Source: JAYPAN01 sp038123715 (GTDB taxonomy: Bacteria > Pseudomonadota > Alphaproteobacteria > RS24). From it: a stretch of 64,000 nt of DNA. The position numbers were made by a program, and so were the translations under genes. The notes below the pieces were generated by a model that saw only the letters and a list, made by a program, of their open reading frames with translations, was not told the origin of the DNA and made no database searches. This document shows, piece by piece, positions 18,014 through 27,238 of the stretch. The DNA lies in contig JAYPAN010000007.1 in NCBI GenBank assembly GCA_038123715.1, forward strand, positions 3,909 to 67,908, written 5' to 3'. Every line of letters begins with the position of its first letter. Position 1 is the stretch's first letter.

Positions 18014-19408
18014 TCAGGCATGGCTTTTAGCATGATTGCCACCGACGATACCAAGCGATTTAAGCTTTCTGTGCAGCGCCGATCGCTCCATACCGACAAA
18101 CTCTGCCGTGCGTGAGATGTTACCACTGAACCGGTCAATTTGCGCCAGCAAATACTCGCGCTCAAATCTTTCCCGCGCATCGCGCAAGGAAAGCGACATG
18201 ATATGGCCTGAATTGACCACTGCCTCATTGACATCGGTTTCGGAGATAATTTCGCTGGGCAGCAATTCGGTTTTCAAAACATCGCATTGCTGCGCCAGAC
18301 TGGCAAGCATCATATGTTCAATGCAATTGCGAAGCTGGCGGATATTGCCCGGCCAGTCATAGGATTGCAAAACCGCCATCGCATCGGGCGCAATTTCCCG
18401 CGCCGGCATGTTGAATTGGTCAGCGACGGAAGTGATGAAATAATCAACAAGGAAAGGAATGTCATCGCGCCTTTGCGACAGACCCGGCACTTCCAATGTC
18501 ACCACATTGAGGCGGTGATATAAATCCTCCCGCAAGGCGCCATTTTTAACACTTGTTTGCGGGTCGGCATTGCAGGATGAAACAAGACGCACATCGATTT
18601 CTACCGGCGCGCTGCCGTCAATGCGGGTGACGCTTTGATCAAGAATGACTTTCAACAATTCCTGCTGCACGCTGGCGGGAAAGCAGCACACATCATCAAG
18701 ATATAATGTCCCGCCATGGGCTTGCTCAAACAGACCGGGTTCGACGCGACCATTTTCTTCAATGCCAAAAAGCAGGCGTGAGATTTGCGCCTCATCATGT
18801 TCCAGCATGGCGGCATGAATGGCGACAAAGTTCTGCCTGCCGCGGGGGGAGCGATAATGCAATTGGCGCGCGGCCGCTTCTTTGCCGCTGCCGGGCGGCC
18901 CCATAATCATGACGCGACTGTTGGATTGCGCCAGCTTGTCGATTTTGGTGTTTAATTGCTGGATGACGCCTGCGTCGCCCAAAAGAGTAAAATTGACCCC
19001 TGCTTTGCGTCGCAATTCGCTGTTTTCGCGTTGCAGACGGGTCATTTCAATCGCGCGACTGACTGTCAGCAGCAATTTGTCCGATTTGAACGGCTTTTCA
19101 ATATAATCATACGCACCGGAGCGAATGGCCGTAATGGCGGTGTCGATATTGCCGTGACCGCTGATAATTATCACCGGCAAATGCGGGTGCCGTTCGCGCA
19201 ATATGTTCAGCACTTCCAGACCATCCAGCCGACTGCCTTGCAGCCAGATATCCAGCACAACAAGGCTGGGACAGCGTGTGCTGATAGCGCGCAAGGCGCT
19301 GTCACTGTCTTGAGCCAATCTGGCCTGATAGCCTTCATCTTCAAGAATACCCGCAACTAAGTCACGAATATCTTTTTCATCATCAACGATTAACACATCT
19401 CCAAACAT
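18014..19408 (-). CDS. ntrX: NtrX response regulator (sigma54-activator family)
   Basis: Response regulator partner of NtrY, 464 aa. The receiver domain has the acidic pair at residues 9-10, phospho-acceptor Asp53 (VVLDIWL) and Lys105 (EKPF). The AAA+ domain has Walker A GPPGSGKE at 170-177 and a Walker B-like LYLDDV near 235-240. A Fis-type helix-turn-helix closes the protein (NISRTAEFVGMERSALHRKL). The GAFTGA loop needed for sigma54 contact is not present between these motifs (LFGIEENGRVEPGLFEQAHGG). The ATG overlaps the ntrY stop by one base (TAATG). NtrYX controls nitrogen, respiratory or envelope genes in related bacteria; targets here are unknown. Confidence 0.93.
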   Translation of the reverse strand: MFGDVLIVDDEKDIRDLVAGILEDEGYQARLAQDSDSALRAISTRCPSLVVLDIWLQGSRLDGLEVLNILRERHPHLPVIIISGHGNIDTAITAIRSGAYDYIEKPFKSDKLLLTVSRAIEMTRLQRENSELRRKAGVNFTLLGDAGVIQQLNTKIDKLAQSNSRVMIMGPPGSGKEAAARQLHYRSPRGRQNFVAIHAAMLEHDEAQISRLLFGIEENGRVEPGLFEQAHGGTLYLDDVCCFPASVQQELLKVILDQSVTRIDGSAPVEIDVRLVSSCNADPQTSVKNGALREDLYHRLNVVTLEVPGLSQRRDDIPFLVDYFITSVADQFNMPAREIAPDAMAVLQSYDWPGNIRQLRNCIEHMMLASLAQQCDVLKTELLPSEIISETDVNEAVVNSGHIMSLSLRDARERFEREYLLAQIDRFSGNISRTAEFVGMERSALHRKLKSLGIVGGNHAKSHA

Positions 19409-21669
19409 TATACTTCCTCATGAATTTTGGAATGTCCCACCGTTTGTTCGTGATAGCGTGGAAAAACCAGCACAAGGCTGGCTCCCGTGCCGCCCTCAAT
19501 GCATATGGGTGCATCTTCGAGCAGCAATTTTCCGCCGTGATCTGCCATCACTTTTTTCACAATGGAAAGCCCCAGACCCGTGCCGGTCGGACGCGAAGTC
19601 TTATAGGGTTCCAATAGTGAATATCTGTCGGCTTCCGGCCAGCCGGGGCCGGAATCCGTGACCGTTATGCGTATTTCGCCGTCATTGGCCTCAACGCTCA
19701 AATCAATTTGTCCCAAATCGTCCTGATGCGGATTGTCCACATTGCCGATAATCGCTTCCTGCGCGTTTTTAATCGCATTGGTAATCACCTGCGCGACAAG
19801 GCGTTCATCGCCTTGCATCAATGTCGGCCCCGGATTGTCATAAATGATTTGAATGCCCGGATGGGTGATGCGTTGGGAGAAAGCGGTTTGTGAAAGACAC
19901 GCAGCTATATCAAAATCCTGTATTACCGCCTGCGGCATACGCGCGAAAGAAGCAAACTCATTAACCATGCGGCCAATATCATCGACTTGGCGCAAAATCG
20001 TATCCGTGCATTTTTCAAACACTTTGTCGTCATCTTCCACCGCATTGGAAAACTTATTCCGCAAGCGTTCGGCTGAAAGTTGAATCGGGGTTAATGGATT
20101 TTTGATTTCATGGGCAATCCGGCGGGCAATATCAGCCCATGCGGCATTGCGCTGGGCGGCCAGCATATCGGTAATATCGTCAAAAGTTATCACCAGCGAC
20201 TTGCCTTCCGCCGTATCGCTCATGGCGGCGGCCGCCAGTAGCACATGTTCGGAACGCCGCGCGCCGGTTTTGGCAATTTGCTGGTTTTGCACCCTGCCCG
20301 CCGCGCGTGCCATTTTCTCAATATCGGCAAATTCCGGCATGGCTTGTTTTAACGGCGTGCCAATCAACCCGTCGCGGTTTTTGTTGAACAAGTCGCAGGC
20401 AACCGCATTGGCGTGGCGGATAATGCCGTTTTCATCGGCTCCGACAACGCCGGAGCTGACACCGTTCAGCACCATTTCGGTAAAGCGCGCGCGTGTATCC
20501 AACTTATCGCGCGTCTCAACAAGCTGCTTTTGCTGGGTTCCGAGGCGTTCGGCCATAATGTTGAAGCGGCGCGATAATTGGCGCATTTCATCATCTTGGC
20601 GCGCCGGGATATGCATGACCCGCGCATCCAAATCGCCATCCGATAATTGCTCCGTCGCGCGCATCAATTGGGCAATGGGGCGCGTCAGGCGGCGCGCATA
20701 ACCAAGCCCCAACCAGATTGCTGACAGCAAAATCACCAGAGTCAGAACCACATAAACCAGCGAAAAGGTGATTTGCGCGTCATAGCGGCGCGACTCCATC
20801 AGCGTATATTCGGACAGCGCGGCATCGGTTTGCTGCAAATAGCCGATAATTTCAGGCGATATCAGCCGCGCAGCATAAAGATAGCCATTGTCGAAACCGT
20901 CAATTTTTATGAGCGCCTGCACTTGCGCCTTGGATGACACTGTCATCACCGCCGGTTGCTCGCTGTCGGCGGACTCAAAAGCACCGCCGGGCGGCAAATC
21001 GGTCAGTATTTTCTGGTCGGGTGATGCGGCGACAAGAACTTTGCCATTGCGGGTCACAATCAGCGCTTGCGGCAGTGACCGCAAAGCGGCTTGCGCCTGC
21101 AAAAACTTTTGAAATCGCATCGGGTCGCGCTGAAAAACACCGGCAGCGCGGCCAAGGTCGGTTGCCATCATGGTGATATCGCGTTGCAAGACTTCGCGCT
21201 GTTCCAGCAAATAAGCGCTGGCAATTGCCGTGCTGCCGGAAATGATTGATTTGGTGCGGTCGGAAAACCAGCTATCCAGCCCGCGATCCAGCGTTACCGA
21301 AGCGAAAATCGCCACCAGCACAGCCGGTAAAGCGGCGATAAAGGAAAACAATGAAACCAGATGCGCGTGCAGCTTAGCACCTGCCTTGCCCTTGCGGCGG
21401 GCGCGGGCAATCGCGAAAAACTGCCAAGCAATAATGAATAACAGGCCGGTGACAATAAAGATATTGGCCGACAGTAATGTCCAGATAATGACCGGTGTTG
21501 GTCTTAACGGTGTCAAATTGGACAGCACCGCATAAGTTGCCACACCGGCCACAAGACCAAGCAGCCCAAAAACCAGCGCCGAAAAGCGCGCCAGACGGCC
21601 ATCCAGGCCGCGTGCGCGAAGATAAGCGCCGAGACGGAAACTTGTATTTTGTGGCTCAGCCAGTGCCAT
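19408..21669 (-). CDS. ntrY: NtrY sensor histidine kinase
   Basis: A membrane sensor kinase of 753 aa. The start at 21669 follows a strong GGGAGG ribosome-binding site and is preferred over an ATG at 21717. Three hydrophobic segments lie in the first 130 residues and a fourth near 290-310, bounding a periplasmic sensing region. HAMP, PAS, HisKA and HATPase domains follow. The phospho-acceptor His is in ARRIAHEIKNPLTPIQL near residue 517, and the ATP-binding G boxes are DSGPGWPE and GTGLGLSIVKK. It is translationally coupled to ntrX. The usual ntrB-ntrC genes upstream are absent; metG lies there instead. Confidence 0.94.
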   Translation of the reverse strand: MALAEPQNTSFRLGAYLRARGLDGRLARFSALVFGLLGLVAGVATYAVLSNLTPLRPTPVIIWTLLSANIFIVTGLLFIIAWQFFAIARARRKGKAGAKLHAHLVSLFSFIAALPAVLVAIFASVTLDRGLDSWFSDRTKSIISGSTAIASAYLLEQREVLQRDITMMATDLGRAAGVFQRDPMRFQKFLQAQAALRSLPQALIVTRNGKVLVAASPDQKILTDLPPGGAFESADSEQPAVMTVSSKAQVQALIKIDGFDNGYLYAARLISPEIIGYLQQTDAALSEYTLMESRRYDAQITFSLVYVVLTLVILLSAIWLGLGYARRLTRPIAQLMRATEQLSDGDLDARVMHIPARQDDEMRQLSRRFNIMAERLGTQQKQLVETRDKLDTRARFTEMVLNGVSSGVVGADENGIIRHANAVACDLFNKNRDGLIGTPLKQAMPEFADIEKMARAAGRVQNQQIAKTGARRSEHVLLAAAAMSDTAEGKSLVITFDDITDMLAAQRNAAWADIARRIAHEIKNPLTPIQLSAERLRNKFSNAVEDDDKVFEKCTDTILRQVDDIGRMVNEFASFARMPQAVIQDFDIAACLSQTAFSQRITHPGIQIIYDNPGPTLMQGDERLVAQVITNAIKNAQEAIIGNVDNPHQDDLGQIDLSVEANDGEIRITVTDSGPGWPEADRYSLLEPYKTSRPTGTGLGLSIVKKVMADHGGKLLLEDAPICIEGGTGASLVLVFPRYHEQTVGHSKIHEEV

Positions 21670-21802
21670 GCGGCCTCCCAATTCCCACCTGTGTTGACCA
21701 TCCGCATAGAGTGACAACAGCTCAAAGGAAATCTGGTGTCATAATGGCATGGCTGCCCCAATGTTGCAAATAGGCAACAGCAATACGGCGCTTATTTTTC
21801 GT

Positions 21803-23377
21803 CTATTTGCCGTCGGCTTGTGTGTTTTCCATTGGCTGCAAACGCGGAAAAACCCCTTCCGGTGTCGGTAAATAGGTGCCGGGCGTCAGCCTGTTATCGG
21901 CACCGAGATGGGCAAAACGCCGCCTGTCCTCACTAACCGCCAGATAGTCAAGCAATTTGTCCGCCCCTGTCGGCACAACCGGTTGCAGCAAAATCGCCGC
22001 CTGCCGCACCACTTCCGCCGTGACATAAAGTATGGTTCCCATGCGTTGCGGGTTATCCTTTTTATGCGCCCAAGGTTCTTGTCCGGCGAAATAGCGATTG
22101 GCCTCCGACACCGCCTCCATCACATGCGCCAGATAATTATGCAATTCATAATTCTGCATATCGTCACGGGCTTTGGTGTAGAGACTGTCGAAAAGCGCCA
22201 GCAAATCCTTGTCGGCCTGTTGCAAATTATCGGCGTTCGGCAATCGGCCATCGCAGTTTTTGGCAATCATGGACAGGCTACGCTGTGCCAGATTGCCCAA
22301 ATCATTGGCCAAATCAGCATTGACGCGATTGACAATCGCTTCGTCAGAAAAGCTGCCATCACGGCCAAACGGCACTTCGCGCAGGAAAAAATAGCGCAAC
22401 GCATCAACCCCGTAATGGCCGGCCAGCACAGATGGGTCAAGCACATTGCCCAACGATTTGGACATTTTCTCGCCCTTCACAGTGAGGAAACCATGCGCGA
22501 AAATCTGCTTGGGCAAGGGCAGACCGGCAGCCATTAAAAAGGCTGGCCAGTAAACCGCGTGAAACCGCGTAATATCCTTGCCTATCACATGCAAGCCAGC
22601 CGGCCAGAAATCTTGATAGGCGGCACTGACCGTATCCGGATAATCGACAACGCTCAGATAATTGGTCAGCGCATCCATCCAAACATAAACAATATGCGAC
22701 GGGTCATCCGGAACCGGCACACCCCAGTCAAAACTTGTGCGCGAAATCGACAAATCTTTCAGCCCGGATTTGACAAAGGAAATGATTTCATTGCGTCGCG
22801 CGTCCGGTTGGATGAATTGCGGATGCGCCTCATAATGCGCCAGCAATTTTTCCTGATAGGCTGACAGGCGGAAAAAATAGCTGTCCTCTTCCACCCATTC
22901 GACCGGCGTTCCTTGTGGCGACAATTTCTCCCCGCCCTCACCTTTCACCAATTCGCCATCAGCATAAAAGGCTTCATCGCGCACCGAATACCATCCGGCA
23001 TAAGTGTCGCGGAAAATATCGCCATTGGCGGCAATGCGGCGCCAGATATCTTGAACTGCGCTGTAATGGCGCGGCTCGGATGTGCGGATAAAATCATCCT
23101 GGCTGGCGTTTAACAGGCCGGTCATATCTTGAAACGCGGCGGTCATTTCATCGGCCAAATCGCGCGCTGTCATATTGCGGTCACGCGCGGTTTGGAACAT
23201 TTTTTGGCCGTGGTCATCCGTGCCGGTGGAAAAATAGACATTGCGCCCATCAAGTCTGGCAAACCGGGCAATTGCATCAGTCGCCATCAATTCATAAGCG
23301 TGGCCGATATGGGGCGGCCCGTTCGGATAGGAGATAGCCGTTGTGATAAAGAAGTTTTTGTCCGTTAAATCTGTCAT
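21803..23377 (-). CDS. metG: Methionyl-tRNA synthetase
   Basis: Class I aminoacyl-tRNA synthetase charging tRNA-Met, 524 aa. HIGH appears as PPHIGHAYE near residue 21 and KMSKS as GEKMSKSLGN near 300. The connective region (GEGGEKLSPQGTPVEWVEEDSYFF) has no zinc-binding cysteines, so this is the zinc-free form found in many Alphaproteobacteria. There is no C-terminal EMAP-like tRNA-binding domain. The ATG at 23377 lies four bases after the holB stop; an in-frame GTG at 23392 would overlap holB. It is last in the rlpA-dac-tmk-holB-metG run. Confidence 0.96.
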   Translation of the reverse strand: MTDLTDKNFFITTAISYPNGPPHIGHAYELMATDAIARFARLDGRNVYFSTGTDDHGQKMFQTARDRNMTARDLADEMTAAFQDMTGLLNASQDDFIRTSEPRHYSAVQDIWRRIAANGDIFRDTYAGWYSVRDEAFYADGELVKGEGGEKLSPQGTPVEWVEEDSYFFRLSAYQEKLLAHYEAHPQFIQPDARRNEIISFVKSGLKDLSISRTSFDWGVPVPDDPSHIVYVWMDALTNYLSVVDYPDTVSAAYQDFWPAGLHVIGKDITRFHAVYWPAFLMAAGLPLPKQIFAHGFLTVKGEKMSKSLGNVLDPSVLAGHYGVDALRYFFLREVPFGRDGSFSDEAIVNRVNADLANDLGNLAQRSLSMIAKNCDGRLPNADNLQQADKDLLALFDSLYTKARDDMQNYELHNYLAHVMEAVSEANRYFAGQEPWAHKKDNPQRMGTILYVTAEVVRQAAILLQPVVPTGADKLLDYLAVSEDRRRFAHLGADNRLTPGTYLPTPEGVFPRLQPMENTQADGK

Positions 23378-23381
23378 TCGG

Positions 23382-24482
23382 CTATACCGCACTGTTGAAA
23401 CAATTCCTTGCCGCCATCATCCAATCAATCACAATCTGCTTGCGGTCAAGATTCAGACTGTCGGCCTCGCGCCTGTCTTGGCCGACCTTGTCCCATAAGG
23501 AAATGGTCGGTTCAAGCGCCATTTGCATTTGCAGACGCTGGGTCGCGGCCAACTCACCCTCAAAGACTGGCTGCCAAGCCGTGCCGCTTTGATGGCAGCG
23601 CACCATGCGATACAGCCAGCCGGCAAATAATCCGGCAAAACTGTCAAAACTATCGGCTTGCGCGCGCAAGCCAAACCGTCCGGCCAGCGCGTGAATGGCC
23701 TCAATATCGATTTGCGGCAATGCGCCAAGCAGACCAATCAAATCCTGATACAGTCCCAGCCCGCCATGTGCGGCCAATTGCAGCCCGCGCGCGGCATTGC
23801 CCTCGGCCAGAAACGCCGCCGCCGCCGCTTCTGTCGGCGCTGTTTCCGGTCGCTTGTCGAGGATGATTTGTTTCAAAACATCATGCGCCAGCGCATTGAA
23901 TTGCAGCTTGCGGCAGCGCGATTTAATCGTATCCAGCACTGTCCCTGGATTGTGACAAACAATAAAAAACAATGTCTTATCGGGTGGTTCTTCAATCATT
24001 TTCAACAATGCATTGGTCACATCAGGGCGAATATCGTCAATCGCATCAATCAGGCCAATGCGCCAGCCATCGCGGGCGGCGGACAGGTTAAAACCGCTTT
24101 GCACCGCGCGCAGTGTTTCAATGGAAATATTTTGCGGAAACTTCTCTTCCTTGGCTTGCCAGCGCCGCTTCATCACAAAAAAATCCGGATGGGCGTCACC
24201 TTGTAAAAGGTGCAGCTCGGCATTGTCACCAGTCATGGATATGGGGGCGAAGTTATTGGGTGTTTTGGCGGCCAGCAATGCAGCCGACATGTGATAGGCA
24301 AAACTGGCCTTGCCGCTGCCTTTTGGGCCGCACAGCAACCAAGCGTGATGCAGCCGGTCGCCCTTGCAGGCTTTTTCAAACAGCGTGGCCTGACTGTCAA
24401 GGCCGAACAGGCGCGGCGTGAAACGCGGCGGAAACGGGTCGTCAATATCCGGTATTTCATTGTCAGTATCGGCCTGGCTCAT
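23382..24482 (-). CDS. holB: DNA polymerase III subunit delta'
   Basis: A clamp-loader subunit of 366 aa with an AAA+ fold. The P-loop is GPKGSGKASFAYH near residue 52. The sensor-1 region (DVTNALLKMIEEPPDKTLFFIVCHNPG) and the SRC-like arginine finger (IKSRCRKLQF) follow near 155-190. The position between tmk and metG is the standard alphaproteobacterial arrangement. The intact Walker A and SRC motif follow the DnaX-like pattern, but length and context favour delta'. Downstream metG starts four bases after its stop. Confidence 0.92.
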   Translation of the reverse strand: MSQADTDNEIPDIDDPFPPRFTPRLFGLDSQATLFEKACKGDRLHHAWLLCGPKGSGKASFAYHMSAALLAAKTPNNFAPISMTGDNAELHLLQGDAHPDFFVMKRRWQAKEEKFPQNISIETLRAVQSGFNLSAARDGWRIGLIDAIDDIRPDVTNALLKMIEEPPDKTLFFIVCHNPGTVLDTIKSRCRKLQFNALAHDVLKQIILDKRPETAPTEAAAAAFLAEGNAARGLQLAAHGGLGLYQDLIGLLGALPQIDIEAIHALAGRFGLRAQADSFDSFAGLFAGWLYRMVRCHQSGTAWQPVFEGELAATQRLQMQMALEPTISLWDKVGQDRREADSLNLDRKQIVIDWMMAARNCFNSAV

Positions 24483-24517
24483 GGTTTATTCTTACCCCGT
24501 CAAGCCGCCTGCGGAAA

Positions 24518-25141
24518 TCAGATTTTGAAGCGGTTGCTGATTTCCTGTTGAATTTGTGCCGAGACGCGCTCGAAACTGTCGGCGGCGTCAATCACCACAA
24601 TACGCTCCGGTTCCTCATTTGATAGCGCCAGAAACCCGTCGCGCAAAGTCTGGTGGAAAGAAGCGCCTTTTTTCTCAAACCTTGCCGCGCCGCCGCGTTT
24701 TTCAGCCCGTTGTAAACCGGCTTCGGGCGGCATATCGAGCAAAAAAGTGACATCAGGCAAACTATTGCCAATCGATTCCTTTTGCAGATTGCGGGTCATA
24801 TCCAGCCCCAAACCGCCGGCAATGCCCTGATAGGCCAGCGTGCTGTCGGCAAAGCGGTCACAAATTACCCATTTTCCGGCATCCAATGTCGGGGCAATCA
24901 GCCGGTCAACATGTTCCTTGCGGGCGGCGGTCATCAGCAATAATTCCGACAGGGGCGACCACCTGTCCGGATCGCCCTGCACCAGCAAATCGCGCAAATC
25001 CTCGCCTTGCGGTGTGCCGCCCGGCTCGCGCGTCTCAATCACTTCAAGCCCCTTGCTGCGTAGATAACCGGCCAGCCTTGTTGCTTGTGTGGTTTTGCCA
25101 CCGCCCTCGCCGCCTTCAAAGGTAATAAACTTGCCGCGCAT
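24518..25141 (-). CDS. tmk: Thymidylate kinase
   Basis: Phosphorylates dTMP to dTDP. The 207-residue protein has the P-loop FEGGEGGGKTTQ near residue 8, the DR[YF/H]-type motif CDRFADSTLAYQG near 95 and the LID region (RAEKRGGAARFEKKG) near 150. The sequence TREPGGTPQGE is the usual thymidylate kinase substrate loop. It is flanked by dac upstream and holB downstream in the same direction with short gaps. Length is normal for the family. Confidence 0.96.
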   Translation of the reverse strand: MRGKFITFEGGEGGGKTTQATRLAGYLRSKGLEVIETREPGGTPQGEDLRDLLVQGDPDRWSPLSELLLMTAARKEHVDRLIAPTLDAGKWVICDRFADSTLAYQGIAGGLGLDMTRNLQKESIGNSLPDVTFLLDMPPEAGLQRAEKRGGAARFEKKGASFHQTLRDGFLALSNEEPERIVVIDAADSFERVSAQIQQEISNRFKI

Positions 25142-25172
25142 CGTGTTTCCTCACAAACCCTGTTCGACCAAA

Positions 25173-26327
25173 TCAATGCTTGCCGGACAGCAAATAACCC
25201 AAACTGCCAAAGGCGCGCGACAGGAAATTGCCCCGCCCAACATCTTCCGCCGCCACAAGCGTCGTCTCTTGTGGCATTAATCCCGGCACAGTGACTTTCA
25301 ATCGCGCCAGCCGGTCACCGGCGCGCACCGGAGCCAATATCGGTTTTTCATAAGTCAGCGTTATCGCCATTTTGCGACGCCCGCTGCGCGGCAGCACGAC
25401 TTCAAACAAGCCATTGGCGCGCACCGGCACGGTTGATTTCTGGCCGTGCCAGACCGGCAGCTCGGCGACTATCATATTGGCCTCAATCATGGCTTCGCGT
25501 GAGAAGGAACGAAAGCCCCAATTCATCATTTTGCGCGCCTCGGCAGCCCGTGCACGTTTGCTGGTCAGCCCGTTAACCACCAAAATCAGCCGCCGCCCTG
25601 ATTGCTGTGCCGAGGCGACCAGCCCATAGCCGGAGGCCTCTGTATGGCCGGTCTTCAACCCGTCAGCGCCCATATTGGCATAAAGAAGCGGATTGCGATT
25701 GGTCTGACGGATTTTGTTCCAGGTAAAATCACGCTCGGCAAACAGCCGGTAAAAATCGCCATGCTCGGCTATCATATAGCTGGTCAGCGTGGCCAAGTCG
25801 CGCGCCGACATGCGGTGTTCGGGATGCGGCAGGCCGGTGGCATTGGTAAAACGTGATTTGGTCATGCCGAGTTCCTGCGCCCGCGCCGTCATCATATCGG
25901 CAAACACTTCCTCGCTGCCGCCCAAAGCCTCGGCCAAAACAATGCAGGCATCATTGCCCGATTGAATAATCACGCCGCGCAATAAATCGGCAACGCTGAC
26001 TTGCGAGCGCGCTTCAAGAAACATGGTTGAGCCGCCCGAGGCCGCACCGCCGCGCCGCCATGCATCATCACTGACGCGCAATTTATCGCCCAGCGCCAAT
26101 GAGCCGTCTTTTAACGCATCAAATACCATCAGCACGGTCATCAGCTTGCTCATGCTGGCCGGACTCATCGCTGCATCGGCATTTTTCTCAAAAAGCACCA
26201 CGCCGGTTTCGGCATCGACCAGCAGCGCATAATCGGCGCGCGTGTCAAGAGCATATGCCGCAAACGGGCTGCCAAGCATCACAACCATGCAAAGTGAAAT
26301 TACAATTTTATACAGTTTATCAGTCAT
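25173..26327 (-). CDS. D-alanyl-D-alanine carboxypeptidase (DacC/DacF type)
   Basis: A low-molecular-weight penicillin-binding protein of 384 aa that trims the terminal D-Ala of peptidoglycan stem peptides in the periplasm. A signal peptide precedes ALDTRADYALL. The three active-site motifs are in order: SMSKLMTV (SxxK) near residue 58, SGNDACI (SxN) near 121 and LKTGHTEASG (KTG) near 224. A C-terminal beta domain (PBP5_C) and a short tail follow. It lies between rlpA and tmk in the same direction. The motifs place it in the PBP5/6 group. Confidence 0.92.
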   Translation of the reverse strand: MTDKLYKIVISLCMVVMLGSPFAAYALDTRADYALLVDAETGVVLFEKNADAAMSPASMSKLMTVLMVFDALKDGSLALGDKLRVSDDAWRRGGAASGGSTMFLEARSQVSVADLLRGVIIQSGNDACIVLAEALGGSEEVFADMMTARAQELGMTKSRFTNATGLPHPEHRMSARDLATLTSYMIAEHGDFYRLFAERDFTWNKIRQTNRNPLLYANMGADGLKTGHTEASGYGLVASAQQSGRRLILVVNGLTSKRARAAEARKMMNWGFRSFSREAMIEANMIVAELPVWHGQKSTVPVRANGLFEVVLPRSGRRKMAITLTYEKPILAPVRAGDRLARLKVTVPGLMPQETTLVAAEDVGRGNFLSRAFGSLGYLLSGKH

Positions 26328-26335
26328 TTGCCTGC

Positions 26336-27235
26336 CTATTGTTCAATTATTACAGCATCTTGATGGCCGGCGCCGATAAGCCGGTCAAGAACCAGACGGG
26401 CATCGGCGCGGATATTGGCGCCGCCCATTTTCACACGGAACATTGTGTTTCCGTCCAGTTCAAATTCAACAATATCAACCGGCGCAATGCGTTCAAGTCT
26501 GGCTTTTAATTGCTCGGCATTTTCACGGCTGGAAAACACGCCGACCTGCACCGCATAGCGCGTTTCATATTGGCTTTGCCGCACCGGCACGGGTCGGCCA
26601 TCCAAATCATAGGCGGCGACATCATCGACCGGCGCGGCGCTGGCGACGCGCCTTGCATCTTCCGGTGTCGGCGGTTTTTCGGCGATAAACACATCTGGCG
26701 GCTGGCCGCTTATCGGGCGACCGGCGCTGTCATAAAGCGCAGCACGGCCAAGATATTCCACCCGCACTTGCGCCGTGCCTTGCTGCATAAAGCCAAGCAT
26801 TTCGGCAGCGCGCCGCGACAGGTCAATTTCCCTGTCTTTGGCAAATGGCCCGCGATCATTGATGCGGACAATGATTGACCGGTCATTTTCCAGATTGGTG
26901 ACACGCGCGCGCACCGGCATGGGCAAAGTCGGATGGGCGGCGGTAATCAGATTCATATCAAAAATTTCGCCATTGGCGGTGCGTCGCCCGTGAAATTTCG
27001 TGCCATACCAAGAGGCAATTCCCTCATTGACATAAGATGTATCCTCGCGCGGGAAATACCATTGCCCTTCAATTTTATACGGCGTGCCTATTTTATATAT
27101 GCCACCGGCGGCGGTCATCCGCCCGCGCTTGTCGACCACCTCCTGCCCGCCCCGCCCACCGGCGCAGGCGGTCAGAACACAAGCCAGAAAAATAACCGCC
27201 AAGGCGGGTCTGTCAGAAAAATATCGCATGACCAT
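26336..27235 (-). CDS. rlpA: RlpA-family septal ring lytic transglycosylase with SPOR domain
   Basis: An envelope lipoprotein of about 299 aa with a lipobox (VLTAC) near residue 24. The double-psi beta-barrel domain (GIASWYGTKFHGRRTANGE ... TAAHPTLP ... RINDRGPF ... IDLSRRAAEML) is at about 80-165 and includes the catalytic Asp in NDRGPF. A C-terminal SPOR domain (YAVQVGVFSSRENAEQ) at about 225-299 binds denuded septal glycan. ATG codons at 27235 and 27229 and a TTG at 27238 are all possible; no clear ribosome-binding site decides. It heads the rlpA-dac-tmk-holB-metG run. Confidence 0.9.
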   Translation of the reverse strand: MVMRYFSDRPALAVIFLACVLTACAGGRGGQEVVDKRGRMTAAGGIYKIGTPYKIEGQWYFPREDTSYVNEGIASWYGTKFHGRRTANGEIFDMNLITAAHPTLPMPVRARVTNLENDRSIIVRINDRGPFAKDREIDLSRRAAEMLGFMQQGTAQVRVEYLGRAALYDSAGRPISGQPPDVFIAEKPPTPEDARRVASAAPVDDVAAYDLDGRPVPVRQSQYETRYAVQVGVFSSRENAEQLKARLERIAPVDIVEFELDGNTMFRVKMGGANIRADARLVLDRLIGAGHQDAVIIEQ

Positions 27236-27238
27236 CAA

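Noticed and set aside
21763..21781. Small hairpin downstream of metG as a terminator
   Set aside because: The stem (GTTGC/GCAAC) is only 5-6 bp and no T-run follows on the minus strand.
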